A stretch of 64,000 bases of DNA from assembly GCA_029448655.1 (NCBI GenBank), contig JACCLO010000011.1:1240001-1304000 (forward strand), in the 5' to 3' direction. Position numbers and translations under genes: made by a program. Shown in pieces: positions 1 through 11,179 of this stretch. Position 1 is the stretch's first letter; each line of letters opens with the position of its first letter. The stretch comes from Wolfiporia cocos (taxonomy: Eukaryota > Basidiomycota > Agaricomycetes > Polyporales > Phaeolaceae). The notes under the pieces are model-generated. The model worked only from the letters and a program-made list of their open reading frames with translations, ran no database searches and had not been told where the DNA came from.

Positions 1-620
1 CAAGGCAAATACCCGTTAGATGCCTTCAAGTCCTAGGTGAAGTTCCTAGGAGATCGTTTGATATCCAATACGCGTTAGAGGATATAATCTGTTTGGGGTG
101 CAAGTCGAATAGAATATAAGACTTGCCTAAGTCCGAGAAGTCAGTGTGCACTTCGAGGACTTAGTCGTTCGGTTGCTTGAGAGAAATACTGAGCATAGTT
201 TCCTACATTTGAGAACGAGTATGTTTGTACAACAAGGTTGAGCTGAAGAGCCTCGACAGTAAGTACATGAGTTTATATACTACATTGGGTTTCAGGGGTC
301 AAGTCTGTCCCAGATGTCACCGATACTATCTACGCTATAGTACCAAACGCTTGATAGGTATGTAGTGATATATCTGAAATGATAAATAAGAATGATGATG
401 GCAGTTGAACGCCATCTATCAGCTAATGAATGATAAATATGAAACGGGGGCAGAGTTGGATCTGTCAAAGGTGAAACATGCCCTATACACTAGTACAACT
501 GGGGATGCACCCAGTAGAGTCACGAGTAGCCAGGGGAGTTGGTTGTGCAACAAGTCCCTGTATCGTATTCGCCCAGTGGTGAGTTCCGTCAGCATTCCGA
601 AAATCGAAATAACCGTAACA
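1..620 (-). mobile_element. 3' LTR of element M1 (LTR family A), cut by window edge
   Basis: It ends in CCGTAACA at 620 and closely matches the complete LTR at 7088-7798, which starts TGTTACGG and ends CCGTAACA. The start lies outside the window. On the minus strand the sequence just before it is a purine tract (AAAGGGGAGCTGA), as expected of a polypurine tract next to a 3' LTR. I therefore read it as the 3' LTR of the minus-strand element that follows. Confidence 0.75.
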
Positions 621-749
621 TCAGCTCCCCTTTAAGCATTTGTCGTCCTCGACGAATTCTCCAGACTTGGCTCCTCAGAGGGCCTCTGCATCCTGCTCAT
701 TGTAGATGTATCCGTTCCCGCTGAGGGACGGGGTCGTAGGAGCTCACCA

Positions 750-1231
750 TGTCACAACATTTTCGTGACTCACTTTCTTTACGCTTATACCGGGAGTCGA
801 ACCCTCGACTCCTGGGTATATCAACATGTGACTTCCTTCTTTAGTGCACATGACTTACAATGTAGCTAGTGCGCGGCTACCCTTACTTACATCATCGCTT
901 ACTTAATGGTTCTAGGTCTTGTCTAGTAGGCACGTGCGCACAGGCCACGTCGCTTTAGGGCAAGGGTATCTACTTAGGATTAGAGCGTTACCCAGATGTA
1001 CTTAAGCTTGACAGTCTGAGGCGTTTACCTCAGACTTTGCAATCTGTTCATGGGGCTTAGGCCCCCTTACTCAGTACCTCTCTGCTGCGCTACATAAGAC
1101 CGCTAGTCTGTGACCTTGACTACTCCGTCTCCCTCAACCTTCGACATAGCGTTGGACCTGGAGGCTTGGGTATTAGAGGTTGGAGTGCTAATGGGCAGGG
1201 CATTAGTTGGGACGTCGCTAAGTCCGCAACA
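750..1231 (+). mobile_element. Solo LTR, family B
   Basis: It starts TGTCACAACA and ends TCCGCAACA, 482 bp, flanked by the direct repeat CACCA (745-749 and 1232-1236). It aligns by eye with the LTR at 42646-43161, including the conserved CTGAGG...CCTCAG hairpin downstream of a TATA-like region. It sits just after the stop codon of the M1 zinc-knuckle ORF. Confidence 0.75.
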
Positions 1232-1236
1232 CACCA

Positions 1237-2130
1237 TACGAAGTGTTGGCGGCATTCATTCTGTGGATGACCTGGTTGATTGAGTCCACAAGCCCTGCAG
1301 ATATAGTTGGGGCAGTCGAGGATCCAGTGGCTAGGGGAGCCACACTGTCGGCAGGGTTGTTCGGGCGAAGGTCGCACTGGTACCCATAGGGAAGGGATAT
1401 CCCACAGGTATTCGTTGTGCCTATACTGCCAGTGATGCACTGCTCTGTGAAGGTTCTGTGTCACCCATGTGGGTAGGGAGGCAGTGTCTCATTCATGCTC
1501 CCTCGCACCTCGCTCAAACTCCTCGTGGGTAATGCTCTGCACCGACAGAGATCGTCAAATAGGCAGCGTGCTATTCACTCTTCACTGTCACGCTGGGGTA
1601 GTCCTAGGGCCCTCCATGCATGCAGGTGGTTCACGTCCCCTGTTGCTTCCCATACCAGGAATACGTGCCGGCAGGTCTCTAACTCCTGTTTGGCAGGCCC
1701 TCTGAGTCTTGGTAGGCAGCAGAAATAATACTCGATTGCGTTCCATAAAATCAAACGTGCATGCAACTCGGCATTATTCGTCGGTGGTGAAAAAGCGGGT
1801 GGGTCGTGGTACATATTCGGGTCAACTGGGAGTAATGTGCTCGCAATCCTTGAAGTTGTTGAGCGCATGTCGTAGTTGGGCTGTCGTGGTGGCGGCCAGT
1901 TGGTCGATAAGTCTGTCAGTGAGTAACTTGAGTCCCTCCCTCTGTGCTCTGATCTGCCCCTCCATTTGGACGAGGTCCTCGGTGATGTTCGTATACAAGC
2001 TGTAGATGTGGGTGAGATCCTGCATGATGTCAAAGAGGGCTGTCCAGCCATTGGCTCGGCCAGCAAAAGGTCCCTCAGCCCTGTATCAGAGGAGGACGTG
2101 TCTAATCTGCAGGTGTTAGGGTGAGTACCT
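1237..2130 (-). pseudogene. M1 ORF in the env position: coiled-coil region plus two CCHC zinc knuckles
   Basis: Downstream of the chromodomain, in more than one frame, lies a helical segment (about 2025-1822, heptad-like with many Leu and Gln) and then a C-terminal stretch with two zinc knuckles near 1360-1250. The first is C-x2-C-x4-H-x4-C; the second also begins C-x2-C and has GHP before its last Cys. The natural stop follows directly after the second knuckle, at the edge of the inserted LTR. Several frame changes show that the copy is dead. Some fungal Ty3/Gypsy elements carry extra ORFs here; the function is unknown to me, and RNA binding is inferred from the knuckles. Confidence 0.55.
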
Positions 2131-2249
2131 TCTCGATGGCATACCTCTCGGATGCCCTTCCCTTCGGGATGCATTGTCATGGGGAGTCTCGGTGCAGCGA
2201 GGGAGTTGGTGGCGAGTTGTCGACATACTATTACTGTTCGATTTTCGAG

Positions 2250-2533
2250 TGTTGGGGTTGTTCTGACTCGTGTCCTGTGGTAGTCTTTTATCATCTCCTT
2301 GGAGTGTTCCAAATTTCCCTCATTTTCCCATGAGTTGTCAGCCGTGGCATAGCCCTTCCACTTGACGAGATACTGATGTTTCTTTCCTCTCCATCTGTCA
2401 GTGATGATGGCTTCGACTTCGTATTCTTCTTGTCCTTTGATAATGTCTGGTGGGGGCCGCAAGTAATTGGGTCCATGCACCCTTGTTTCTTTGAATGGCT
2501 TTAGTAAGGCCGCATGGAAAACAGGGTGAATTT
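2250..2533 (-). pseudogene. M1 integrase C-terminus and chromodomain
   Basis: The minus strand encodes a chromodomain with the usual VEAI, LVKWKGY and SWE motifs. It is separated from the rest of integrase by the LTR at 2534-4156. Reading across that insertion restores the usual W-K-I-H-P-V-F-H junction of chromoviral integrases, which confirms the insertion boundaries. Chromodomains on integrase are known to direct insertion into marked chromatin. Confidence 0.85.
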
Positions 2534-4156
2534 TGTCACAGATTTATCTGGGACTTAGGCATTCTTCCGCTATTTTAGCACATTTCTACGGGATTATACG
2601 TCTACCTACAAGTTATCCGGGACTTGTCACAGAATTCCCGGTGGGGGGTTCTGACATCCCTCGCTATAGGTATTCACAGGCGCCGCTAGGCGTGCGCGCG
2701 CCTTCCTGATCCTCAGCCACCTCCAGCGTCTCCTCCTTGCCATCTAGATCATCTGACCTAGTAGTTTAGCGCTGTAGGGTAGCGCGCGCCTTAGGTACAT
2801 CACATATGGTCACAGTAGTTACATGTAGCGTCACCAGCACATGACCCATTAGATACGGCGCACAGGCCCTCTCTTTAGGGTAGTACTAGTTAGCTCATCG
2901 CTCATGTATATATTACGACGAGATGTGGGTTAATACCCCATCTCTTAGATTCTCGACAATGGGATCTCCCCTTACTCGCTAAGCACCTGTGTGACTCGCT
3001 GGCCCGGGGCCCCTATCTCCTCTTCCTTGTCTGTGAACCAGCGACGCTATGTCGGCGTACACTAGGGATGGCTCCGCCTCCCACGTAGCCTCTGCGCTCA
3101 CCGCTAGCGCGTTGGTTTATGGCCCTGTGGGGCGTTGTAGGGATCCCCCTGAGCCCAGGGGTAGCACAGAGGCGAGTCTGTGTCAGGACTTATCCCACCT
3201 TGCCATACGATAAGGTCCTTTACTGGCCTTATAGCTTATGTAACATAATGACACGCTACTAAGCTCACGCGACTAAGCATAACACGCTAGTCAGGACTAC
3301 CACGTCATCTCAACGTCACAGCCTTAGCCTCCTCGGCCCCAGCTCCCGACCTATGACTTCACGGTTGTCTAGACTTAGCTATGTCACTGCTACGTCACCA
3401 GCCCAGCCTTGCAACCTGGATCGCCTACGTCATTGTTCTACATAGAAGATGACATCACACGGCGCGCCATCCTTTCACAAGAATGGTGCCACGGCATAAT
3501 AATAGCTCACGCTATTACTGCCACTGGTCCGGCATCTGCCGCACCTCATGGAGCTCCAGCACTTGCGTAGCTCCGGGCTTCTAGCCTCTCGGCAAAGTCC
3601 AACCTCCGGCCCTAGGCCACCTCGTTGTCACCGGTAACCATATGGTCCGATTGATAGCACATGTCTACGACGCTGCGCCTTAGTAATGAGACTAAGCACA
3701 TCCAATGGCATAGATTACTTGGCACTCGCCTTAGTCATCTCATGGATCCTGCCCAATGGTGGATCTCCCTCAAGGTACCGGCTTACCGGCCTTGTCTATA
3801 CCCGGGCTGTGCCCGCATGTTCTATGATCACCTCATGGTGATACCACGCTCACTCTCCTTTACGATTGGTCCGGCCATTACTGGCGGACCACGGCCTTTG
3901 TAGAGTAGCCTCATGTACGCTTCCGCCCTTAGGGTGCAAGCCTCACATTCCTTCTTAGGTAGCTACTATACAGTTGCTTACCTAATCTATGTACGCATGT
4001 ATATATCGTAGGAGCCTGCGGCTCTTTACCTTAGATCTATTCTTCTCGGCGTTGCCTGTAGAAGACCTTCCACCTCCTGCTGGCCATAGTTAGACCTCTA
4101 TTCGCCGTTCCCTCCCCATTAGGGCATGGTGAGTCCCACAGAGTCTTTCTGTGTCA
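2534..4156 (+). mobile_element. Solo LTR related to the intact element's LTR, interrupted
   Basis: It starts TGTCACAGAT and ends CTGTGTCA, with flanks AATTT (2529-2533) and ACTTT (4157-4161), a TSD with one mismatch. After removing the inner LTR it is about 1,057 bp. The first bases and the CCCACAGAGTCT...CTGTGTCA end resemble the LTRs at 44693 and 55869, so it belongs to that family or a longer relative. It lies in the integrase gene of M1. Confidence 0.8.
2625..3185 (+). mobile_element. Solo LTR, family E
   Basis: It starts TGTCACAGAA and ends GTCTGTGTCA, 561 bp, flanked by the perfect repeat GGACT (2620-2624 and 3186-3190). It carries a TATA-like run near 2908 and the CCCATCTCTTAGATT element shared by family-E LTRs. 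It inserted into the older LTR at 2534-4156. Confidence 0.9.
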
Positions 4157-5140
4157 ACTTTTCCAGCTAGTCGGCAGCTGTAATCGGTATGTCGTGGTTC
4201 CCATCTTTTCTGCAATAGTGAAGGGTCTTTCTCTTCTCAGCACGAGCCTGTTCGATTTGTAGGGTATCATTAGGTTCTTGGCATCGAGCCAGACCTTGTC
4301 CCCTTTCTCAAGCTTTGGCAGTTCTCTGATGAACCGTCCCGCCATTCTTTTCTGGGCTAGTTCATGCGCAATGAATGCTCTGTTTCACGCCTCCTTGATC
4401 TTTTTGATCCTATCGATTGCTGCCGGGATGTTGCCGACCCTGTCATAGTCTGGGAATCCTCCTGGCATGTAATCCAGGATTATTTCGAGTGGCGCAGGTT
4501 GGTTTTCTGTCCTTCTTGTGTTGTGTGCAAACTCGACATCTGGCAGTCGTTGTACCCATTGAAGGGGGTCGTTCATGCAATAGATTCGAAGGTATACTTC
4601 GATCTGTTGGTTCATTCTTTCCATCTGCCCATCCATCTGTGGGTGGTAGGCCGTGCTCATTGCTGATACTGTTCCTTGCAATTTGCATAACTCCCTGAAG
4701 AGTTTCGATGTGAACTGCGGTCCTCTGTCCGAGATGGTCTTTCGAGGAATGCCGTACTGTGAGTAGATTTTCTGATGGAATATCTCTGCCACTCCCTTGC
4801 TCGTAATTGTCTTGTCACATGGGGTGAGAGAGATGGCCTTGGATAGGCCATGGTCAACAATGACCATCATTGACTCATACTTTCCGACTCTTGGCAGGTC
4901 GGTGATGAAATCGACCAAGCACTGTGAGAAGGGGAGCGCATCATCTCATGTCAGTATCGGCTGTAAGGGGGGTTTCATTGGGTTCTGATCAGGTTTCATC
5001 TGTTGACAGATTGTGCAGCCCTTGACATATTCCGTGATTGTTTTTCCCATGTTGGGCCACCAGAAATGTTCCTTAACTTTAAATGTTGTCCCCCAGATTC
5101 CAGGGTGTCCTGCTGGGATCGAATCATGGTATTTCAAGAT
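4157..5140 (-). pseudogene. M1 integrase: zinc-binding and DDE core
   Basis: The minus strand holds an HHCC-type zinc region (AGHPG...WWP...C-x2-C, about 5137-4990) and then an integrase core with the VDFI, SDRGPQF and HPQMDGQMERMNQ motifs (about 4918-4500). The reading frame breaks between 4946 and 4918 and again near 4385. Family knowledge: this enzyme inserts the cDNA into the genome. This copy cannot be expressed as one protein. Confidence 0.85.
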
Positions 5141-6890
5141 GACGTCCCATCAGAGTCCCTCGTCTTTTGGCACGTACATTCTGCCCTTGTAGAGCAGTAC
5201 TCTATCTGTTTGTTGCCAGTCATCTGCCGTTGTTCCAGGGGGAAACTCTCCTTCCTGGTTCAGTGCACGGAGAGCCTGTTCCACAGATTCATCTTGATCA
5301 CCAGCGTTCTTGATTCGATCAATGATCGGGATCTGGATTACATGTATTACCAGTTCATCTGGGATCATAGTTATTCCCTCGTTGTCCCCTTCGCTTTCAT
5401 CTAGGTGGTACAGCCTGGAAAGTGTGTCAGCCATGACTAGCTTCTTTCCTGGGATGTGCTGTAGTTTTAGATCGAACTGCGAGAGAAATAGATGCCATCT
5501 CGCTTGTCGCCGGTTTAGGCACTGTGGGCTTCTCCAGTATGTCAGGTTCTGATGATCACTTTGGATCAAGATCCGATGCGGTTCTCCTTCCAATAGATGC
5601 CGCCATTCTTCTAGCGCACGGACTATTCCGAGCAGTTCGCAATTGTAGATTTCATAGTTTCGTTCTGTTGATGTCAGGGATTGTGAGAGATATCCCACCA
5701 GCTGTTCGTTCCCTGATTCATCTGTCTGTTTCAGTACTGCTCCAGTGGCGTACTGTGATGCATCTGTTTCAAGGATGAATGGCTTTTCCTTGTCTGGCAT
5801 TTCGAGCACTGGGGCTGTTGTGAACGCCTCCTTCATATAGTTGAATGCCTTCTGTTCCTTGTCTGTCCACTGGAACCCGGTCCCTGTGACTGTTTTGGTG
5901 AGGTCCACCAGGGGCCGTGCGTGCGTCGAGTAATGGTCAATGAATTTCCGATAGAAGTTCACAAATCCTACTAAGAAGGATCTGACTTCTTTGAGATTTC
6001 GAAAGGTCGGCCACTCCTTGATTCCCTTGAGTTTTGCTGGGTCCATCTGAATATTTCCTGGGGTGATGACTAGCCCCAGAAATTCGACTCGGTCTACGCT
6101 GAACGCGCATTTTTCTGGTTTGACAAAGAGGTGGTTATCTACCAACCTCTGGAGGATCCGTTGTTCTCGTTCTTTGTGTGTTTTTTTTCGTCTGCTGAGA
6201 AAATCAGAATGTCGTCCATGTAGATGAGGACCTATCCTTTGAGTATCTCTTCCTTCAGGATCTCGTTCATCATTGCTTGGAAGGTTCCTGGTGCGTTGCA
6301 CAGCCCAAAGAACATGACCATAGGTTCGTATAATCCTCTGTTTGTTTTGAAGGCTGCCTTTCATTCGTCCCCCGCTTTGATTCGTAGGTTATTGTACCCT
6401 TCCCTGAGGTCCATTTTCATGAAGATCTTTGCTCCTTTTAGCTTTTCCAGGAGCTCCGATATTAGTGGCAGGGGATATACGTTCTTTATCATCCATTCGT
6501 TCAGGTATCGATAATCCTGACACGGCTGTAGGCCGTTGTCCTTTTTTGGAATGGAAAAGAAGGGTGACACCATTGGGGATTTTCAAGGGACTATGAATCC
6601 TTTTGCTAGGTTTTCTTTCAGGAATTTGTCCATCGCTTTCTGTTCTTTCGGGGACAAGGTGTAGACCTTGCAGTCTTCCGGTACGAAGTCTGGCTTTAGT
6701 TCGATAGCGTGGTCCCATGGTCTCGAAGGGGGGAAGGCTGGCGCAGCTTCCTTGCTGAACACCTTGGCGAAGTCCAATAGGTGTTTTGGGACCATTTCTT
6801 CGATCATTCTTTCAGGTTCTGGGGTTTTCTGCACAAATTCCTGTGACTTGGTTAATGCCTTTCTGATGGCATTTATGATTTGCATTTTTG
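5141..6890 (-). pseudogene. M1 reverse transcriptase and RNase H
   Basis: RT motifs run from about 6885 (start of the RT region) through FSIPKKD and YRYLNE near 6550-6480 to a YMDD box near 6215, which has an in-frame stop two codons earlier. The connection and RNase H domains follow to 5150, with an intact ETDASQYATGAVL motif near 5760 and HNPGKK-type C-terminal motifs. At least two frame changes and one nonsense codon make it non-functional. Confidence 0.85.
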
Positions 6891-8566
6891 TTCGGAATTT
6901 CCTTTGTGTTTCCCCTTTCTTCCCTATAATCCTAGGATTATCTTTTGTGAAGCGTCGAATGGCTTCATATCTGGTTGGTCCGTGGAGCTGAATCCTTTTT
7001 CTCCCCTTTCTGTTTCATCTAGGTCTTCAACCTCCACGATGTCGGGGGTCAGATGTCACTCGAATATTATCTGGGCTATTCGCATGCTGTTACGGGTCGA
7101 ATACCCGTTCATATATTCGAGTCGCGAATATAGATCGTTCTTCTGCACGTAGGCACGTTGCCGTATGCAAGGCAAATACTCGTTAGATGCCTTCAAGTCC
7201 TAGGTAAAGTCCCTAGGAGATTGTTTAATATCCAATACGCGTTGGAGGATATAATCTGTTCAGATGTGAGTCGAATAGAATATAAGACTCGCCTAAGTCC
7301 GAGAAGTCAGTGTGCACTTCGAGGACTTAGTCATTCGGTTGCTCGAGAGAGAAATACTGAGCGTAGTTTCCTACGTTTGAGAACGAGTATAAGACTTCTT
7401 GTTTGTACAACAAGGTCGAGCTGAAGAGCCTCGACAGTAAGTACATGAGTTTATATACTACGCGGAGTTTCCGAGGTCAAGTCTGTCCCAGATGTCACTG
7501 ATACTATCTACGCTATAGTATGAAACGTTTGATAGATATGGAGTGATTTATCTGAAATGATAGATAGAAATGTTGATGGCAGTTGAACGCCATCTATCAG
7601 CTAATAAATGATACCTATGAAACGAGGGCAGAGTTGGATCTGCCAAAGGTCAAACGTGCCCTAGACACTAATACATACTGGGGATGCGCCCAGTAGAGTC
7701 ATGAGTAGCCAGGGGGTTGGTTGTGCAACAAGTCCCTGTATCGTATTCGCCCGATGGTGAGTTCTGCCAGTATTCGAAAAATTAAAATAACCGTAACACA
7801 TGCCCGGAACAATCCTGTGTGCCTTATCTGAGTAGTTGAAGACAATGGCTCCAATGCCTCCTCTGTAGTCCGAGTCGATGACTCCTGCTTGGACTACCAG
7901 TCCATGTTTCAGGGTGTTGCCTGATCGCCCGGCTAACCTCCCATAAGATCCTTTTGGAATCTTCATCTTCACTCCCATGGGGACGAGTTTCCATCCCCCT
8001 GCAGGGATCTCGATTTCTTCTGCTGCATAAAGATCGTATCCTGCCGCTTCTTGGGTTCCTCGAGTTGGAACTTTTCCTTCCAGGGAAACCACCATTTCTA
8101 CCGTGTCCATACGGATAGTGGTTTCAGGTTTTCTTTCTTCGGCCCCTAGTACCGATTGTACATCGACTGTTTGGTCCTTCCAGTCGATTGTCGGATTTTC
8201 TTCTTTGAGCCACCCATACCCTAGGATCATATTATCTGTGCCAATTGATCCTACTAGGAATCGGACTTTTTGTGTCTTCTGGGTTTTTGGATATCGTAGT
8301 AGTATGGTGGCTTCGCGATCTATTCGTCCATCTTTGTTTTCGGTTCTGTCGACATTATTGATGATGATCGGGTTCTTCAAAGGTTGTATAGGCACCTTGT
8401 ATTTTTCTACCACTCTGCTGTGGATTAGGTTTGACATTGCTCCTGAGTCGATTAGTGCATTGCACTTCACGGGTTTTGCCAGCGTCATGATTACCGGGAT
8501 GAAGAGAGATTGATTCTTCTCGAATGAGGTAATTACATGCACTGCTTTCTCGGAGGGCAAGACCAT
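6891..8566 (-). pseudogene. M1 aspartic protease fused to dUTPase
   Basis: The protease has the active-site triplet in LIDSGAMSN (near 8450) and the ILGYGW flap-proximal motif (near 8215). It is followed in frame by dUTPase motif I (AAGYDLYA), II (GRLAGRSG) and III (GVIDSDYRGG). Motif IV (MRIAQIIFE) and V ([10 protein letters not shown]) lie on the far side of the LTR at 7088-7798, so all five motifs were present before the insertion. A TGA interrupts the region just after motif IV. dUTPase hydrolyses dUTP and keeps uracil out of cDNA. The apparent tail of this ORF below 7799 is read from the inserted LTR and is not protein. Confidence 0.85.
7088..7798 (-). mobile_element. Solo LTR, family A, inside M1 dUTPase
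   Basis: It starts TGTTACGGGT and ends ACCGTAACA, 711 bp, flanked by the perfect repeat CATGC (7083-7087 and 7799-7803). It is the same family as M1's own LTR at 1-620, so a later relative inserted into M1 and then recombined to a solo LTR. Confidence 0.92.
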
Positions 8567-8599
8567 GGGCTTCCCTCCTAGGCAAAATCCTGTTCTTCC

Positions 8600-8930
8600 A
8601 TGAGCTGTGCTAACAGCTCGGGGTTCTTGGTTTTCAGGGCCCTAATTGCTGTGACCGCACAGTTTGCGGTGATATATTCTGTCTCTTCATCGGAGACTTC
8701 TTCGATACGAGCTTCTTGCACGGTTTCTTCTTGCTCGATCTTCCAAATAGTTCGTCGGGGACGCGCTGGTCTCCTTGGTTTCTTTGGGCCACACCACAGG
8801 AATTTGTACCCTGTGCCACAGGGATTTGCACTCCAATGCCACAGGGGTGAATTCCCACATCCAGCGCCTGCAAGGCATGCATGCTGGTTGCAGATTTTAC
8901 AAGCAAAGCGACAATGATACTGAGCATCTG
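8600..8930 (-). pseudogene. M1 gag C-terminal remnant
   Basis: Immediately upstream (on the minus strand) of the protease ORF is a Cys/His-rich segment followed by a charged helical tail, ending at a stop near 8583. This fits the nucleocapsid end of gag. The N-terminal part is absent; the sequence changes to LTR-derived DNA around 8990. Confidence 0.5.
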
Positions 8931-8989
8931 TGAGGTGGAGGAGTGGCTGAGCAGACAGAGACTAAAATATATTCCTAAGACATAACATT

Positions 8990-9487
8990 TGTGGCGAAGC
9001 CACAGGTAATTAAGCTAGTGTTATCTCATTGGACCATCTAACCTATTAGATTAGCGCTGTAGGGTAGCGTGCGCCTCAGGTACTCACACTACGGTCACAC
9101 TTGTTACATGTTACGTTACGGTAGTTACTGGTCATGTGTCCTCTTAGTTATTGCGCACAGACCACTACTTTAGGGCTAGACCATTTAGTAGCTACCTCAT
9201 GTATAAGTACGATGGATGAGGACTTACATCCTCATCCTTGAGATTCTCAACAATGGACTTAGGTCCCTTTCTTACCCTCTGACTGTGCGTGTGCTGACCT
9301 CACTGCTTGAGTCACTGCCTCACTAGTCTGTGTGTCACGCCGCCTCGCTACATCGCCTTTGGCCTGGGGAGGCCTTTCCACCCTCTGCCAATAGGTCTTG
9401 GGTCACTGCTGGTAAGTGGTTGTTGCTCGTCTGGCATTATAGGGTCCCCGGCAGTGCCGGTCTCACAGCCATGGTACGTCTGTGTCA
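8990..9487 (+). mobile_element. Solo LTR, family E, left end unclear
   Basis: The right end GTCTGTGTCA at 9487 and the body (GTAGGGTAGCG, CATGTATAAGTA, CCTTGAGATTCTCAACAATGG) match other family-E LTRs. No clean TGTCAC start or TSD was found on the left, where the motif GTGGCGAAGCC occurs instead (near 8990). Confidence 0.6.
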
Positions 9488-9517
9488 CCATAGGCTATCG
9501 CTTTTGCAGGTTTACTT

Positions 9518-10020
9518 GTCAGAATATTCTATCTTGAATATTTGTCAGTGGCAAGTAGTGCACTACTCACTGAGTCCCTAAGTCAAAGACTTAATTGAGG
9601 GACTTCAGAGCTCAAGACATATTGCTGAGGCTTGGCCACCCAAGTTTGAGAGTGAATATATGACTCTTGTCAATACAACAAGGTCAAGCTGAAGAGCTTG
9701 ACCAGTAAATACCCGAGTTTATATATGCTACTAAGTGTCTTTGGTCTGGGTGTCCTAGGTACTACCAGCTACCATAAGTAGACTAGCTACATGATAGATT
9801 ACAAACTGAAATGATAGATAGGAATGTTGCAGTTGTGTGTAACATATCAACATCATGATACACAGATGTAGTTGAACTACGACACAGACCATGTTGCTCA
9901 CTGGCCTACCAGGAAGCTCATGATCTGGTAAGAACCCTCAATAGTGGAAGACCCAGAGGGACAAGTCATTGGACTTATAAGCATCATTGTAAGGTGAGAA
10001 CTGAAAGCCCCAGACTAGCA
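9518..10020 (-). mobile_element. Degenerate family A/C LTR remnant
   Basis: The segment TGAATATATGACTCTTG...ACAACAAGGTCAAGCTGAAGAGC matches the middle of the LTRs at 1-620 and 7088-7798 in the same orientation. Ends are eroded and no TSD could be read. Nothing coding is seen here. Confidence 0.5.
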
Positions 10021-10099
10021 GTCAAGATGTTAAGCAGGCAGCACACATGAAAGATGAGTAACACAGACAGGGGGCATCCCCCCTAGGCCAATGTGAGAG

Positions 10100-10605
10100 C
10101 CCATTCAGTGACAGTATGTTATTTCTATCTTGATGCACACAGAACTCACCATTGTTTGAGTATGATACAGGGACTTGTTGTGTAACCAACCCTCCTGGAG
10201 ACGTGACCATACTGGGCTCAACCCCAGTTGCACTAGCTTACTAGGGCTTGTATCAGACCTGACAGATCCAACTCTGTCACCGTTTCATAATAATCTATTG
10301 ATTGGCAGATGGCATTCAACCACCATGTTTCTATCATTCCAATCTATCATTACAGGTTCATCACTACATACCTATCATATGTTTCAAGCTAGAGTGTACA
10401 TAGTAGCAGTGACATCTGGGATGATCAGGACTTCTAATACTCAGTGTAGTATATATACTCATGTATTTATGGCCGAAGCTCTTCAGCTTAATTTTGTTGT
10501 AATAACAAGAGTCTTATACTCATTCTCAAATGAAGGCAACTTCGCTCAGTATATTTGCAAGGCTTGAAGACTAAGTCCTCGAAGTGCACACTTGATTTCT
10601 TAGCA
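10100..10605 (+). mobile_element. Degenerate family A LTR remnant, opposite orientation
   Basis: The motifs CAGATGGCATTCAACC, GAAGCTCTTCAGCTTAA and GTCTTATACTCATTCTCAAA are the reverse complement of family A. Together with 9518-10020 it forms a divergent pair of old LTRs. The ends cannot be fixed. Confidence 0.5.
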
Positions 10606-11179
10606 TTGCATACAAGAGCCATTGTGAATTTCACCTGGCAGGATGGCCATCATGAGCCCCAACCTATGTGCAGCACAACCTACATACGCAAGCAAATTGA
10701 GATGGGAAATGCTGTACAAAGGTAGGCTTCAAGGTTGAAAGGTGTCGGGATCATCAGCAACAATGTCATGAAAAAGGTCATATAAAGTGGCACAACAAAT
10801 ACAGACTGGGTCACTGACATAGATTTACGAACTGGGTTGTCCAAAAGCTGGTGCAAAAACAAAGCAATTGATATGTATTATCCTCAATAAAATATGCCAC
10901 ACCAAGATTCGAACTGCCGACTTCATGTGAAACGTGATCGGTAAAACAGGAACACTTACCATTACTCAACAATGGCTTCCATAACAGCTATAATGCTCTG
11001 CATGTATCACATATATCATATACAGATTTTGCACAAACAACAGAGTCCATGCATGATAAAAGTCGGCAAGTGCCGTAATGAGGGTTGAGTTGCGAGGGTC
11101 GCAGAGATTGCAAAGGTCACAAGAGCTGCAGGAGCGCCACCAGTAACGGTCATAGGCCACAGGGGCTGCAGTGGGTCAT
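10606..11179. other. No gene seen; edge of the inverted-repeat region
   Basis: Mostly unique AT-rich sequence. A reverse B-box-like motif (AGATTCGAACTGCC, near 10910) may be a remnant of a tRNA-derived repeat. The stretch around 11010 (CATATATCATATACAG) resembles, in reverse, a stretch near 16670, suggesting that the inverted-repeat region originally reached this far. Confidence 0.3.

Larger units (their letters stand above)
621..8930 (-). mobile_element. Decayed Ty3/Gypsy chromovirus M1 (internal region)
   Basis: Read on the minus strand the order is gag remnant, protease, dUTPase, reverse transcriptase, RNase H, integrase, chromodomain and a zinc-knuckle ORF, ending at a polypurine tract and the LTR at 1-620. 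Stops and frameshifts occur throughout, so it is dead. It was hit by LTRs at 750-1231, 2534-4156 (itself hit at 2625-3185) and 7088-7798. The 5' LTR is not recognisable; the gag end runs into a family-E LTR near 8990. Position of the dUTPase differs from the other elements in this window. Confidence 0.85.

Noticed and set aside
2534..4156. Full LTR element with two LTRs in M1 integrase
   Set aside because: Only one start and one end with a near-matching TSD are found; the inner LTR has its own TSD and another family.
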